Counted from the stretch's first letter, positions 35,328-44,818 are shown. The stretch: 64,000 nt of DNA from Eubacteriales Family XIII. Incertae Sedis bacterium (GCA_031261345.1 JAISKC010000036.1:39367-103366), one strand, 5' to 3'. The notes: generated from the letters alone by a model not told the origin. A program made the numbers and translations.

Positions 35328-36625
35328 TGTTACCTACAATATTGACTCTATTCGGATGTCTGTTCTTCCTTATGCTCATAGGCGTGCCTATCGGCGTGGC
35401 GCTCGGTGCATCCACAATCATTTCGATGTATTTCACGACGACTATCAGTATGACGACAATCCCTGCAGCCTGCTTCGGCGGACTGAATTCGTTCCCGCTC
35501 ATGGCCATTCCGTTCTTCATATTGGCTGGAAACCTCATGAGTAGCGGAGGTATTTCAAGGCGGCTTTTAGACTTTGCGGCGGCTCTGGTCGGCCACATCA
35601 GAGGAAGCCTCGGCATGGTTACAGTCCTTGCCTCAATGTTCTTCGCGGCCATCTCAGGTTCGGCCCCTGCAACAGTTACTGCAATTGGCTCAATCACCAT
35701 TCCCGAGATGGACAAAGAAGGTTACAACAAGGCATATGCAACGGCTCTGTCCGCGTCTTCCGGCACCATCGGCGTCATCATACCGCCGAGCATCCCCTTC
35801 GTCATCTACGGCGTCGTGGCGGGTTGCTCCATTACTGACCTGTTCTTGGCAGGCATCATACCAGGCATCGTCATCGGTTTAGGACTCATGCTCATCAATT
35901 ACTTCACATCGAAGAAACACGGATATGGCACGCTCACGAAGTTCAGCCCCAAGGGTGCTCTTCTGCAGTTGAAGGATTCGATCTGGGCGCTTCTCGTTCC
36001 GGTCATCATCCTCGGCGGTATCTACAGCGGTATATTCACACCGACCGAATCAGCGGTAGTCGGCATCGTCTACTCGCTCATCATCGGCATCTTCGTATAC
36101 AAGGAACTGAACTGGAAATCTATCTGGGGCGCGTTCAGAGACACGGTGCTCATCAACGGACAGACGACATTCCTCGTCGGTCTCTCGCTCGGATTTGCGA
36201 GATACCTCACGATGGCACAGGTTCCGGCAGCTGTTTCGAAGGGACTTCTCTCATTCGACAATCCAATCGTCATCATCCTGCTCATCAACCTGTTCCTCCT
36301 TATAGTAGGCTGCTTCATCGACAACATCAGCTCCTGCGTCATACTGACGCCTATGCTACTGCCGATAGTTGTGGCGCTCGGGGTTTCGCCGGTCCACTTC
36401 GGTATCATCATGACGGTCAATCTCGCGATCGGGTTCATCACACCGCCATATGGCGCGAACCTCTTCTTCGCCTCCGCTATTGCAAACGTATCCGTCGGCA
36501 AGATAGCCGCAAAGGTATGGCCGATGATCATCGTCATGGTCGTCATATTGATGCTCCTCACCTTCGTTCCGGCAATCAGTATGGGACTCCTAGGCGACAC
36601 GTCGCTGTGGACATTCCACGGATAG
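35327..36625 (+). CDS. dctM: TRAP transporter large membrane subunit
   Basis: 432 aa, about 12 membrane segments. GLNSFPLMAIPFFILAGNLM, SGSAPATVTAIGSITIPEM and PPSIPFVIYGVVAG are DctM signatures. It forms the substrate path with DctQ and uses an ion gradient (often Na+). Confidence 0.94.
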   Translation: MLPTILTLFGCLFFLMLIGVPIGVALGASTIISMYFTTTISMTTIPAACFGGLNSFPLMAIPFFILAGNLMSSGGISRRLLDFAAALVGHIRGSLGMVTVLASMFFAAISGSAPATVTAIGSITIPEMDKEGYNKAYATALSASSGTIGVIIPPSIPFVIYGVVAGCSITDLFLAGIIPGIVIGLGLMLINYFTSKKHGYGTLTKFSPKGALLQLKDSIWALLVPVIILGGIYSGIFTPTESAVVGIVYSLIIGIFVYKELNWKSIWGAFRDTVLINGQTTFLVGLSLGFARYLTMAQVPAAVSKGLLSFDNPIVIILLINLFLLIVGCFIDNISSCVILTPMLLPIVVALGVSPVHFGIIMTVNLAIGFITPPYGANLFFASAIANVSVGKIAAKVWPMIIVMVVILMLLTFVPAISMGLLGDTSLWTFHG

Positions 36626-36768
36626 AGGGACACAAAACGCAGGATTTTTTGCGATAGGCAAGGCGCGTGAATGACGACGAGCTAAACGGACTCTTCGTCC
36701 GTGTGCGAGGAGGAATGAGCAGCAACGAAGACTATCGTAAAAAAGACAAGTTTTTAGAAAGGTTAGAA

Positions 36769-38448
36769 ATGTTTGTTGCGGATACAGCCTATATAAATGG
36801 GCAAATATGGACCATGAGGAAGGAAGGCGAGAAAGTCTCTGCCATTGTGGTCTATGATGAAAAGATAATATTTGCGGGAGAAACGGACGAGGCGAAAAAA
36901 TACGCAGTGAAGGAAACCGTAGATCTCGGGGGCAAACATGTGCTCCCGGGGTTCACGGATACGCACCTGCATCTGCTCCTCAACTGCATATCGCAGGAGA
37001 GAGTTGACCTCGCCGAAGCCACATCTATTGAAGAGATTGTCTCGAAGATGAAGGCGGAGTCCGATCCTGATGCTGAGTGGATACTCGGCGACAACGTACA
37101 CATTGAAAGACTGGCGGACGGGAGGTTCCCCGAGAGGCTCGAACTCGACCAAATATCTGTGGATAAGCCAGTAATGCTGTATAGTTACTGCCAACACGCA
37201 CAGATGGGAAATTCCCTCGCTATGAAACGTGGCGGTATCGAGGTGGGCACGGTGCCTGCCAACGAGGGCGAAATCGAATTTTATGAGGACGGGACGCCGA
37301 ACGGCGTGATCAGGGAGACGACATATGCGAATTATCTCTCTGACATAATAGAGGCGGCGAGCAAGGATGCGGGTTACAGGAAAAAACTTCTGCGGAAGTA
37401 TCTGCCGTATTACAATTCGCAGGGGCTCACGTCGCTGCAGACGTTCTCGGCGCTTTCGAACGACCCGCTCGAATACATCGACGAGTATTTTGAGCTCGAT
37501 CGCGAGGGCTCTTTGTCCATGCGAATAGTCCTGAACGCGTCCGTAGATGTGCCGAACAATCTTCGCACGGTGTCGGGTTTCGGAAACAACAGAATCAAGC
37601 TCGGCGCAAAGAAGATATTTTGCGACGGTTCACTTTCGTCGCGGTCGGCGGCGCTATTTGAGCCCTATGCCGATGCGCCCGACGAGTATGGGATTTTGGT
37701 CGTGGACCAGGACGAAATGACTCGCGAGGTGAAAAACGCTTACAAGTCCGGCATGGATTTGGCTGTTCATTCCATCGGAGACAGGAGCATGGAAATCGTG
37801 CTCAATGCCATCGAGGCCACGCTTGAAGAGGCCGGTTACGAGCATCCTTCCGTCAGTTTTTCCGGTTCGCTTGAAGACGCGCCCGATGGATTTGCCTCGG
37901 CGGCAGAGGAGATATATTCGAAATCGGACAGGCGTTTTAGGATAATTCACGACATGTTGGTTACGCCCGAGCAGATAGAGAGAATCAGAAAGCTCCCCGT
38001 CGTGCTTGACGTTCAGCCGATATTCATCAGAAACTGGGTGCGTATAGCCGAGGATAGGCTGGGACCTGAAAGGGTGAAGCATCTCATGCCGTTCAAGACG
38101 TATATCGAGAGCGGGCTTCTTGTAACGGGGGGAACGGATGCGCCGGTCGAATCTACCGACCCGCTCATAGGCATACAGTGCGCCGTTACTCGTGCGGATC
38201 TCACTGGCTATCCTAAGGAAGGTTTCCTTCCGGAGCAGGCTCTGTCGGTGTTTGAAGCCGTGTCGCTATTCACGCGAAACGCTGCTTACTGCACGAGCGA
38301 AGAAAACATCAAGGGGACTTTGGAGTATGGCAAGCTCGCCGACTTCATCGTGCTCTCGGAAAATATATTCGAGATTTCACCAGACAAAATTGCGGAAATC
38401 GAGATCGAAAAGACCTATATTGGTGGTCAGGAAGTTTACTCCAAGTAG
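36769..38448 (+). CDS. YtcJ-like metal-dependent amidohydrolase
   Basis: 559 aa. Amidohydrolase family 3: metal-binding GFTDTHLHLL, later LAVHSIGDRSMEI, RIIHDMLVT and TGGTDAPVESTDP. The start at 36769 has GAAAGG upstream; in-frame starts at 36667 and 36715 are possible. It follows dctM by 143 nt, so the TRAP system probably imports its substrate, an amide or N-acyl compound or a product related to one. The substrate cannot be read from sequence. Confidence 0.85.
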   Translation: MFVADTAYINGQIWTMRKEGEKVSAIVVYDEKIIFAGETDEAKKYAVKETVDLGGKHVLPGFTDTHLHLLLNCISQERVDLAEATSIEEIVSKMKAESDPDAEWILGDNVHIERLADGRFPERLELDQISVDKPVMLYSYCQHAQMGNSLAMKRGGIEVGTVPANEGEIEFYEDGTPNGVIRETTYANYLSDIIEAASKDAGYRKKLLRKYLPYYNSQGLTSLQTFSALSNDPLEYIDEYFELDREGSLSMRIVLNASVDVPNNLRTVSGFGNNRIKLGAKKIFCDGSLSSRSAALFEPYADAPDEYGILVVDQDEMTREVKNAYKSGMDLAVHSIGDRSMEIVLNAIEATLEEAGYEHPSVSFSGSLEDAPDGFASAAEEIYSKSDRRFRIIHDMLVTPEQIERIRKLPVVLDVQPIFIRNWVRIAEDRLGPERVKHLMPFKTYIESGLLVTGGTDAPVESTDPLIGIQCAVTRADLTGYPKEGFLPEQALSVFEAVSLFTRNAAYCTSEENIKGTLEYGKLADFIVLSENIFEISPDKIAEIEIEKTYIGGQEVYSK

Positions 38449-38488
38449 GTATAACCGCCCTGCTTTTCATTTCAATCTCCTTGATAAA

Positions 38489-38518
38489 CGGCCGTCGGCA
38501 AACAGTTGCCGGCGGCCG
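38489..38518. terminator. Terminator between amidohydrolase and gntR
   Basis: CGGCCGTCGGCAA / TTGCCGGCGGCCG with a 4-nt loop, between convergent genes, followed by TGATATTTTC. Confidence 0.75.
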
Positions 38519-38531
38519 TGATATTTTCTAA

Positions 38532-39185
38532 TCACTCGTCGTCGAAAAGGTTGATGTATTCCGACGCCTTCAAATGCAGGGTAGCGTATTCAAACGCTTC
38601 CGGCGGCGTCCCATTCTGTATGATTTCCGTGAGCTCCCTATGCTCCAAATAAGCAAGTTTCATCCTCTCGGGGAACGCGAGAAAACGATACAGAACATCG
38701 TGCATCTTCTGATTGTAAGAGGCCGCTATCCTATCAAATTCCTCGTTCTTCATGTAGTTGATTATGATGAGGTGAAACTCGTACTCTAGGTCGCTGAATT
38801 CCGACTTGTCCCCATCGTTTTCGGCAAGTAGCCGTTGCATTTCTAAGTTTTCCTGAAGTTTTGCCACTGCGGCTTCGGCGGCGAGACCGGAATCATGCGT
38901 CAGTTGGGCACTACAAAATCCCTCTATAGCTCCGCGAAGCTGATAAAGGTTGAGAACATCCTGCCTCGTGGTAGAACGGATTCGATAACCCTTACTGGGA
39001 AATATCTCAATGAACCCCTCTTCCTCAAGCCTGAGCAAGGCATCTCTGACGGGAGTCCTCGATATGCCCAATTCGGAAGCCGTTTTGTTCTCGGAATAAA
39101 ACTGGTCTTTGCTGAATTCACCGCTGAACACCTTCTCCCGCAGATGTTCATAAGCTCTTTCCTGTAGAGATTGATACTGTCGCGT
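38532..39185 (-). CDS. GntR-family regulator (FCD type), no standard start codon
   Basis: 217 aa. N-terminal winged helix (SLQERAYEHLREKVFSGEF, ELGISRTPVRDALLRLEEEG) and an all-helical C-terminal FCD-like ligand domain. The first helix requires coding sequence upstream of the GTG at 39131. In that frame the codon 7-8 nt after GGGGAG is ACG (39185-39183), where ATG is expected, giving (M)RQYQSLQERAY. Either ACG is used or one base is mutated. It probably represses the TRAP operon through TACCGGTATAC sites. Confidence 0.8.
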   Translation of the reverse strand, partial: TRQYQSLQERAYEHLREKVFSGEFSKDQFYSENKTASELGISRTPVRDALLRLEEEGFIEIFPSKGYRIRSTTRQDVLNLYQLRGAIEGFCSAQLTHDSGLAAEAAVAKLQENLEMQRLLAENDGDKSEFSDLEYEFHLIIINYMKNEEFDRIAASYNQKMHDVLYRFLAFPERMKLAYLEHRELTEIIQNGTPPEAFEYATLHLKASEYINLFDDE

Positions 39186-39242
39186 TTTATTTTCTCCCCT
39201 TTCAATACATCACTCGATGACGGAGTGATATTGTAGTGTGAA

Positions 39243-39253
39243 TACCGGTATAC
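39243..39253. promoter_or_regulatory. Probable GntR operator (autoregulation)
   Basis: TACCGGTATAC, the same core as in the operator at 33449-33464, 58 nt upstream of the gntR start. Confidence 0.6.
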
Positions 39254-39300
39254 TGCATTGTATACAATACACCTTTTCAGCCCTCCGGTCAAATCGGGGT

Positions 39301-39406
39301 GCGCAAACTGCCGGTTTTCCGAGCTGCAAGCCACATAGCTCGGGAAACTGACGATTTCCGTAAAAAATCAGCCAAAAATCTGCGCAAATCGCCGGTTTCC
39401 CGAGCT
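39301..39406. repeat. Palindromic repeat family 3 (full 70-bp unit plus half unit)
   Basis: The full unit 39337-39406 has termini AGCTCGGGAAA / TTTCCCGAGCT. A half unit lies at 39301-39325. The second full unit, also 70 bp, is inside addB at 43481-43550. Confidence 0.8.
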
Positions 39407-39411
39407 CGACC

Positions 39412-41049
39412 CTATTCTCCTTCTATTTGCTGCGAGACCACCTTTTCCGCGTGATATTTCTCGCGCAGTTTCGGTTTCTCAATCTTCCCCGTCGGATTGC
39501 GTGGCACCGAGTCAAAAATGATTTGCCTCGGCCTCTTGTATCTGGGAAGCTCAGCCAAAAACTCCATGATGTCCTCCTCGGTCGCAGTCTTCCCTAGGTG
39601 AAGCTCAACGATGGCGACAGCCTTCTCGCCGATTCGCTCGTCCGGCACCCCTATCACCGCAACGTCCTTTATCTGCGGCATCTTGTGTAGATAATCCTCA
39701 ATTTGCACGGGATAGATGTTTTCGCCGCCGGAAATGATGACGTCCTTCTTCCTGTCCACGAGGAAGATGAATCCGTCCTCATCCTCCATCGCCATGTCGC
39801 CCGTATAGAGCCAGCCGTCCCTCAGAGATTCGGCGGTGGCCTCTGGATTTTTGTAATATTCCTTCATTACTCCGGGGCCCTTGACGAGAAGCTCGCCAAC
39901 CTTGCCGCGCGGGACATCTACGCCGTCCTCAGAAACGACTCTGGTTGACCATTCGTGTCCTGCCTTGCCGATGGCCCCGACCTTGTGAATATTCTCAATA
40001 CCGAGGTGCACGGCGCCTGGCCCCAACGACTCCGAGAGTCCATAGTTCGTATCATACTCGTGGTGCGGAAAATGCTCCTTCCAACGCTTGATGAGGCTCG
40101 GTGGCACGGGCTGCGCACCGATGTGCATGAGCTTCAACGAGGATAGGTCGAGCTTCGCCACCTCCTCCGCATTTTCTTCCATATAAGATAGAATATCCCT
40201 CGCCCACGGGACGAGCAGCCAGACTATCGAAATTTTTTCCTGAGCGGCAACGGAGAGAATCCACCCTGGATTTGTGCCCATGAGCAGCACCGTCCGCCCG
40301 CCCGACATGAGGCTGCCGAACCAGTGCATCTTCGCGCCCGTGTGGTAGAGCGGCGGTATGAGCATGAACACGTCGTCCTTTTTCTGATGATGGTGTGTGT
40401 ACTCAGTAACAGCCGCGGAGTAGAGTCCAGCGTGGTCGTGAAGGATAGCCTTTGGCATGCCGGTAGTGCCCGACGAGAAATAAATAGCCGCGTAGTCCTG
40501 CTCCGAGATAGTTACTTCGGGCTTGTCCTTGCTATATCCATCGATGAGACGCTCAAAGCTGATTGCGTATGAGGGCGTATCCTTTCCGAGGAAGATGAAG
40601 TCCCCTATGCCGGAAAGCTCAGGCAAAACGGCATCGACACGCTCCGTGAATTCGTGCGAAAAGAACAGAATTTTTGCGTCCGCGAGGTCGAGGCAATAGG
40701 CGATTTCCTCCGATGTATATCTGAAGTTGAGCGGCACCGCCAATGCCCCTGTCTTGAGTATTCCGAAATAAATGGGAAGCCAATCGATACTGTTCATCAG
40801 GAGAATCGCAACCTTGTCGCCATTCTTCACCCCGATTGAAATCAGATAATAGGCAATCCTGTTCGCCTTATCGTCGAATTCCTTCCATGTGAGTTCCGAG
40901 CGGAAATGATTGGAGTGGCCGCCTTCGACCAACTCGTATTCCTTCCATTCGAGATTTTCCGTATTTGCGTCGGCCGGATTCAGCTCGACGAGCGCGACGT
41001 CCTGCCCAAAATCGCGGGCATTTCGTTCAAGCAAATCAGTAAGTATCAT
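39412..41049 (-). CDS. AMP-forming acyl-CoA synthetase
   Basis: 545 aa, ANL superfamily. P-loop YFSSGTTGMPKAI, NYGLSES, GWLYTGDMAMEDEDGF, and the C-terminal lysine motif PRNPTGKIEK. Closest in style to medium/long-chain fatty acid or aromatic acid CoA ligases. It lies upstream of gntR on the same strand and may be in the same regulon, activating an acid released by the amidohydrolase or imported by the TRAP system. Confidence 0.88.
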   Translation of the reverse strand: MILTDLLERNARDFGQDVALVELNPADANTENLEWKEYELVEGGHSNHFRSELTWKEFDDKANRIAYYLISIGVKNGDKVAILLMNSIDWLPIYFGILKTGALAVPLNFRYTSEEIAYCLDLADAKILFFSHEFTERVDAVLPELSGIGDFIFLGKDTPSYAISFERLIDGYSKDKPEVTISEQDYAAIYFSSGTTGMPKAILHDHAGLYSAAVTEYTHHHQKKDDVFMLIPPLYHTGAKMHWFGSLMSGGRTVLLMGTNPGWILSVAAQEKISIVWLLVPWARDILSYMEENAEEVAKLDLSSLKLMHIGAQPVPPSLIKRWKEHFPHHEYDTNYGLSESLGPGAVHLGIENIHKVGAIGKAGHEWSTRVVSEDGVDVPRGKVGELLVKGPGVMKEYYKNPEATAESLRDGWLYTGDMAMEDEDGFIFLVDRKKDVIISGGENIYPVQIEDYLHKMPQIKDVAVIGVPDERIGEKAVAIVELHLGKTATEEDIMEFLAELPRYKRPRQIIFDSVPRNPTGKIEKPKLREKYHAEKVVSQQIEGE

Positions 41050-41144
41050 TACACACCTCCAAAAACTACATAGCTACATTGTGCAAACGATATTATATCA
41101 GAATGAATAAGCAAAATTCAACGAATTCCTATGTTTCTGCAAAA

Positions 41145-41226
41145 CGTCATTGCGAGCGAAGCGAAGCAATCTAGAAAAATGTTGCAATACTGGATTGCCG
41201 CAGCACTTCGTGCCTCGCAATGACGG
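41145..41226. repeat. Pair of REP-like palindromes (family 1)
   Basis: CGTCATTGCGAGCGAAGCG...GCAATCTA (41145-41173) and TGGATTGCCG...TCGCAATGACGG (41191-41226), inverted, directly before addB. Confidence 0.85.
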
Positions 41227-41247
41227 CAACTCTGGTATAATCAATTT

Positions 41248-44200
41248 ATGTTGAATATATACACGGGCAGAGAAAATATCGACAAGAACCGCTTCATGTT
41301 TGAGGCGATAAAGCCGCGCGGCGAAGCGGTTCTCCCCGACCCCGTCTACATCCTCGTCCCCGACCAGTTCACGCTTGAAACCGAGCGCTCCGCCTTTGAC
41401 TACATGGGCGTCAAGGCCTTCGTCAACCCCATCGTGCTAAGTTTCACAAGACTGGCGGACCGCGTGCTTTCGGAATTGGGCGGAGGCGCCGAAAATTTCA
41501 TCGACAAATACGGAAAATACATGCTCATCTCTAGCCTCCTATATGAAGACAAAGATGAATACGAAGTGCTGAAAAACATGGAGGATTCGTCCGCCTACAT
41601 AGAGAAGATTTCGAACGTGATCATGAGCCTGAAAAGCCATCTTGTTTCGCCGGAAGACCTCAAAGACTACGCCGAAAACCTCGAGGAAGAAAGCCTACTC
41701 CGCCTGAAACTCGCGGATATTCAAAGGGTTTATGACCGCTACGAAAGCACCGTTTCAGCCGCACGCCCCGACGCGATGGACTACCTAAAGGCTTTTTCAG
41801 ACAAGATTCCACTCAGTAATTTAATAGCAGAAGGTGAATTCTATATCAGCGGTTTCGACTATTTTTCACCTCTTCATATTGAAATAATAAAAAGTTTGGG
41901 CAAGAGTGCAAAGGGTGTTAACGTCCTGCTGACGGCAGAAAAGGGAAACAGCTTCTTCGCCCTGACCAACAACATAGCAGAGGAGCTAACAGCGGAATTC
42001 CCCTCCGTGGATTGCCACGCTCCGCTCGCAATGACAAAGCAGCCGTCATTGCGAGCGGGGCGAAGCAATCCAGCCGCCACAACGCAGCAACCGTCATTGC
42101 GAGCGGAGCGCGGCAATCCAGCTGTCATTTCGCAGATATCGGAAATATCCGAAACCTACTCCCTCGTGCGTCCGCCGGAGATTGCCCATATCGAGAAGGC
42201 CATGTTCAGCTTCCCTCTGCGGCCTTTCGAGGGCGAACATACCGGTTCACTCCGTTTTGCGCGCGCGAGGGATTTCTACTCGGAAGCGGAGGCTGCCGCG
42301 TCGGCTATATGCCGCCTCGTTCGCGAAGAAGGTCTGCGTTACAAAGACATCATCTTGCTCACAAATGATATGGAGGTCAGAGGAGAAATCATCAGGCGGA
42401 CTTTCGAGAATTATGGGCTACCGACCTTCATGGATAGGCGCAGGGATATAGATCACAATCCCGTGCTAGAATACATACTTGCCCTGCCCGAACTTTTGGC
42501 GGGTGGGTTGCGGCAGGAAGACGTCATTCGCTGGGTGAAAACGGGGCTTGTCCCTATTGACATGGGGGCGATTTGCGAGTTGGAAAACTATGCGATTAAG
42601 TACAAACTCAGGGGTAGTGCTTGGGGCAATCCGCTTCGGAGACGGGACGGAGAGTATGACGACGAAACCTTTGAGGCAATAGAGGCCGCGGCGAAGCTCA
42701 TCTCTGGGCAACTTTCTGAGCTTCGGAAGCTGTTTGGTGGTAGAAAGACGGCGAGGGATAGAGCGGACGGGCTCGAAGAATTCCTCACTGAGGTGGCGAG
42801 TTTGCCCGAGCGGATTGAGGAATATGCAGACGAACTTGAGTCCGCGGGATACTTTGAATACGAAAGTGAGATGCGGGCGGTCTGGGGCGTGGTTCTTGGC
42901 ATACTCGACCAGATACGGAACATGACAGGGCGGGGTGGTCCGCCCGAAAAAGCTCGGCTTATGTCCATCGATGAGTTTGCTACTATCCTGAACGTTGGCT
43001 TCCAATCCATCAAGATTGGAGTTTTGCCTAGCAAAGCTGACAGCATCGTGCTTGGGACGATGCAGAGGACTAGGGTATCCGACGTGAAGGCTCTGTTTGT
43101 GCTCGGGGCAAACGACGGCGAGCTTCCGAAATTTTCCGGCACAGATGGACTTATCACCGATGTCGAGATGGAGGTTCTCTCGGAGAGTGGACTCAATATC
43201 GGAAGGTCTGACGCCACGCTTCTGATGGAGGAGCAGCTCGCAATTTACAAAAACCTCTCGAAGCCGACGAAACTTCTTTATGTGAGCTATAGCAGTTCTG
43301 ATGAAGAGGGGGCCGCGCTCAGACCGGCTCAAATCGTGGGCAGACTGAAAAAAATGTTTCCGGACATCGAAGAGGAGAGCATAGGCGCGGCTGAGAACGC
43401 CCCCGATGAGTATCTTTGGACGCCGAAATCGGTCCTGCCGCACCTCGTCCACGCACTGAGAGAAACCGCTTCAGCACCCAAGCTCGGGAAAACGGCGATT
43501 TGCGTAGAAAAACAGCCATTTTTTGACGCAAATCGCCGGTTTCCCGAGCTTGAGGGGGTTTTGCCTGAAAAATGGGCCGACGTCCTCGCTTGGTTTTCGG
43601 AAAATGACCCCATTAGCCTACTTCCGATACGAAAGGCTCTGGGCTTTGAAAACAGAAAGGAAAAATTGGACGAGAACCTGCTGATGGAAATTCTGCCGAC
43701 CGACGGCGAGGCCTTGCGGACTTCTCCCTCGGCAGTCGAGAAATACACGAGGTGTTCCTTTGCCTACTTTATGGATAGAGGCCTGCGCCTCCGCGAGCGA
43801 AGGGTTCACGAAATCGACGCGAGGAACATGGGCGAGCTCTATCACAAAGTCCTCGAAAACTTTGGGAAGGCGATGGACGAAGAAGGCAGGCCTGCCGCAG
43901 ACGAAAACTCAAAATGGAATACGATGGAGAAGGAAGCTGTCCACAGTCTGGTTTCGGAGCTGTTCTCTGAAGCTGTAGCCAAGCAGGACGACGGTCTCTT
44001 CACGGAGCAGAAGCCTTCCGAATACAGGACGGCCAGACTCGAGAGCATATCCAAAGACGTCGCTTGGGCACTGACCGAGAGAATGAGAAATTCCGCGACG
44101 GAAAAAATCTTTTACGAGACAGAATTTGATAGGAAGGGGGAACTTCCTTCCATAGACATCGAAGCTGGCGGCAAGAAGGTGCGCATCGCGGGGCGCATAG

Positions 44201-44700
44201 ACAGGCTGGACGTCCTATCGGGTGATTATGCCAAGATAATGGATTTCAAGAGCGGAGCTACAAAATTCAGCAAGCCCGATGTGGAAGCTGGCTGGCAACT
44301 CCAGCTCATGATTTATCTGAAAGCGGCCGCGGAGAAATACAAGCCAGGCGGTGTGTCTTACTTCAATATTACTGAGGAGAAGATTGACCTAAACAAGGAA
44401 TTTCCGGACGAAATCCCGCCCAAGGAAGTAATCGAGGAAGCCTTGCTAAAAAAATATCAGTCCAACGGATTTGCGATAAAGGGTCTCGGCGAAAAGGTCA
44501 AAGGCGAGGCGGAATACGATCAGGAGCAGTTCTCTGAGCTTCAAAAAAAGGTGGACGACATCTTGGTCGAGGCGGCTTCAGGCATGGCGAGCGGCGTGGT
44601 GGAAGCGAAGCCCCTCACCGTCAGAAACAGCAAGGGCAACAAAAGTCACAGCGGTTGCGATTACTGCGAATACGTGGCAATCTGCAATTACATTGTGTAA
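41248..44700 (+). CDS. addB: ATP-dependent nuclease subunit AddB
   Basis: 1150 aa. N-terminal YILVPDQFTLETER, central helicase-like region (LGTMQRTRVSDVKALFVLGANDGELP), C-terminal RecB-type nuclease (MDFKSGATKF, QLMIYL) and the Fe-S staple: Cys in YTRCSFAYF and C-x2-C-x5-C at the end (GCDYCEYVAIC). Processes double-strand breaks with AddA. Oddities: the N-terminal Walker A (GxxGxGKT in relatives) reads GRENIDKN; three kinds of dispersed repeat are translated within it (about residues 253-293, 560-566 and 744-768); and no addA follows, the next genes being atp. Confidence 0.9.
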   Translation: MLNIYTGRENIDKNRFMFEAIKPRGEAVLPDPVYILVPDQFTLETERSAFDYMGVKAFVNPIVLSFTRLADRVLSELGGGAENFIDKYGKYMLISSLLYEDKDEYEVLKNMEDSSAYIEKISNVIMSLKSHLVSPEDLKDYAENLEEESLLRLKLADIQRVYDRYESTVSAARPDAMDYLKAFSDKIPLSNLIAEGEFYISGFDYFSPLHIEIIKSLGKSAKGVNVLLTAEKGNSFFALTNNIAEELTAEFPSVDCHAPLAMTKQPSLRAGRSNPAATTQQPSLRAERGNPAVISQISEISETYSLVRPPEIAHIEKAMFSFPLRPFEGEHTGSLRFARARDFYSEAEAAASAICRLVREEGLRYKDIILLTNDMEVRGEIIRRTFENYGLPTFMDRRRDIDHNPVLEYILALPELLAGGLRQEDVIRWVKTGLVPIDMGAICELENYAIKYKLRGSAWGNPLRRRDGEYDDETFEAIEAAAKLISGQLSELRKLFGGRKTARDRADGLEEFLTEVASLPERIEEYADELESAGYFEYESEMRAVWGVVLGILDQIRNMTGRGGPPEKARLMSIDEFATILNVGFQSIKIGVLPSKADSIVLGTMQRTRVSDVKALFVLGANDGELPKFSGTDGLITDVEMEVLSESGLNIGRSDATLLMEEQLAIYKNLSKPTKLLYVSYSSSDEEGAALRPAQIVGRLKKMFPDIEEESIGAAENAPDEYLWTPKSVLPHLVHALRETASAPKLGKTAICVEKQPFFDANRRFPELEGVLPEKWADVLAWFSENDPISLLPIRKALGFENRKEKLDENLLMEILPTDGEALRTSPSAVEKYTRCSFAYFMDRGLRLRERRVHEIDARNMGELYHKVLENFGKAMDEEGRPAADENSKWNTMEKEAVHSLVSELFSEAVAKQDDGLFTEQKPSEYRTARLESISKDVAWALTERMRNSATEKIFYETEFDRKGELPSIDIEAGGKKVRIAGRIDRLDVLSGDYAKIMDFKSGATKFSKPDVEAGWQLQLMIYLKAAAEKYKPGGVSYFNITEEKIDLNKEFPDEIPPKEVIEEALLKKYQSNGFAIKGLGEKVKGEAEYDQEQFSELQKKVDDILVEAASGMASGVVEAKPLTVRNSKGNKSHSGCDYCEYVAICNYIV
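42007..42122. repeat. Three REP-like palindromes inside addB (family 1)
   Basis: Units at 42007-42036, 42043-42073 and 42091-42122; the first is inverted. They encode the peptide repeats PSLRAGRSNPAA and PSLRAERGNPAV in frame. Confidence 0.85.
42928..42946. repeat. Fragment of repeat family 2 inside addB
   Basis: GGGCGGGGTGGTCCGCCC, the 3' part of the family-2 unit seen twice in copA. Confidence 0.5.
43481..43550. repeat. Repeat family 3 inside addB (70-bp unit)
   Basis: Termini AGCTCGGGAAA / TTTCCCGAGCT, core CAGCCA, about 80% identical by eye to 39337-39406. Translated as KLGKTAICVEKQPFFDANRR. Confidence 0.8.
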
Positions 44701-44757
44701 ATTACAAAGTGGCGGGGTCAATTGATGTACTATTCACAATATTTTTTCTTTACATTA

Positions 44758-44786
44758 TTGACATTAAAACTTCATAGGAATACAAT
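44758..44786 (+). promoter_or_regulatory. Promoter of the ATP synthase operon
   Basis: TTGACA (44758-44763), 17-nt spacer, TACAAT (44781-44786). Confidence 0.8.
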
Positions 44787-44818
44787 AGCAGGCAAAGCGA
44801 AATTGGAGATGTGGTAAC

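Noticed and set aside
42466..43452. Minus-strand ORF of 328 codons
   Set aside because: Antisense shadow of addB; its composition is unlike a real protein and no start signal is seen.
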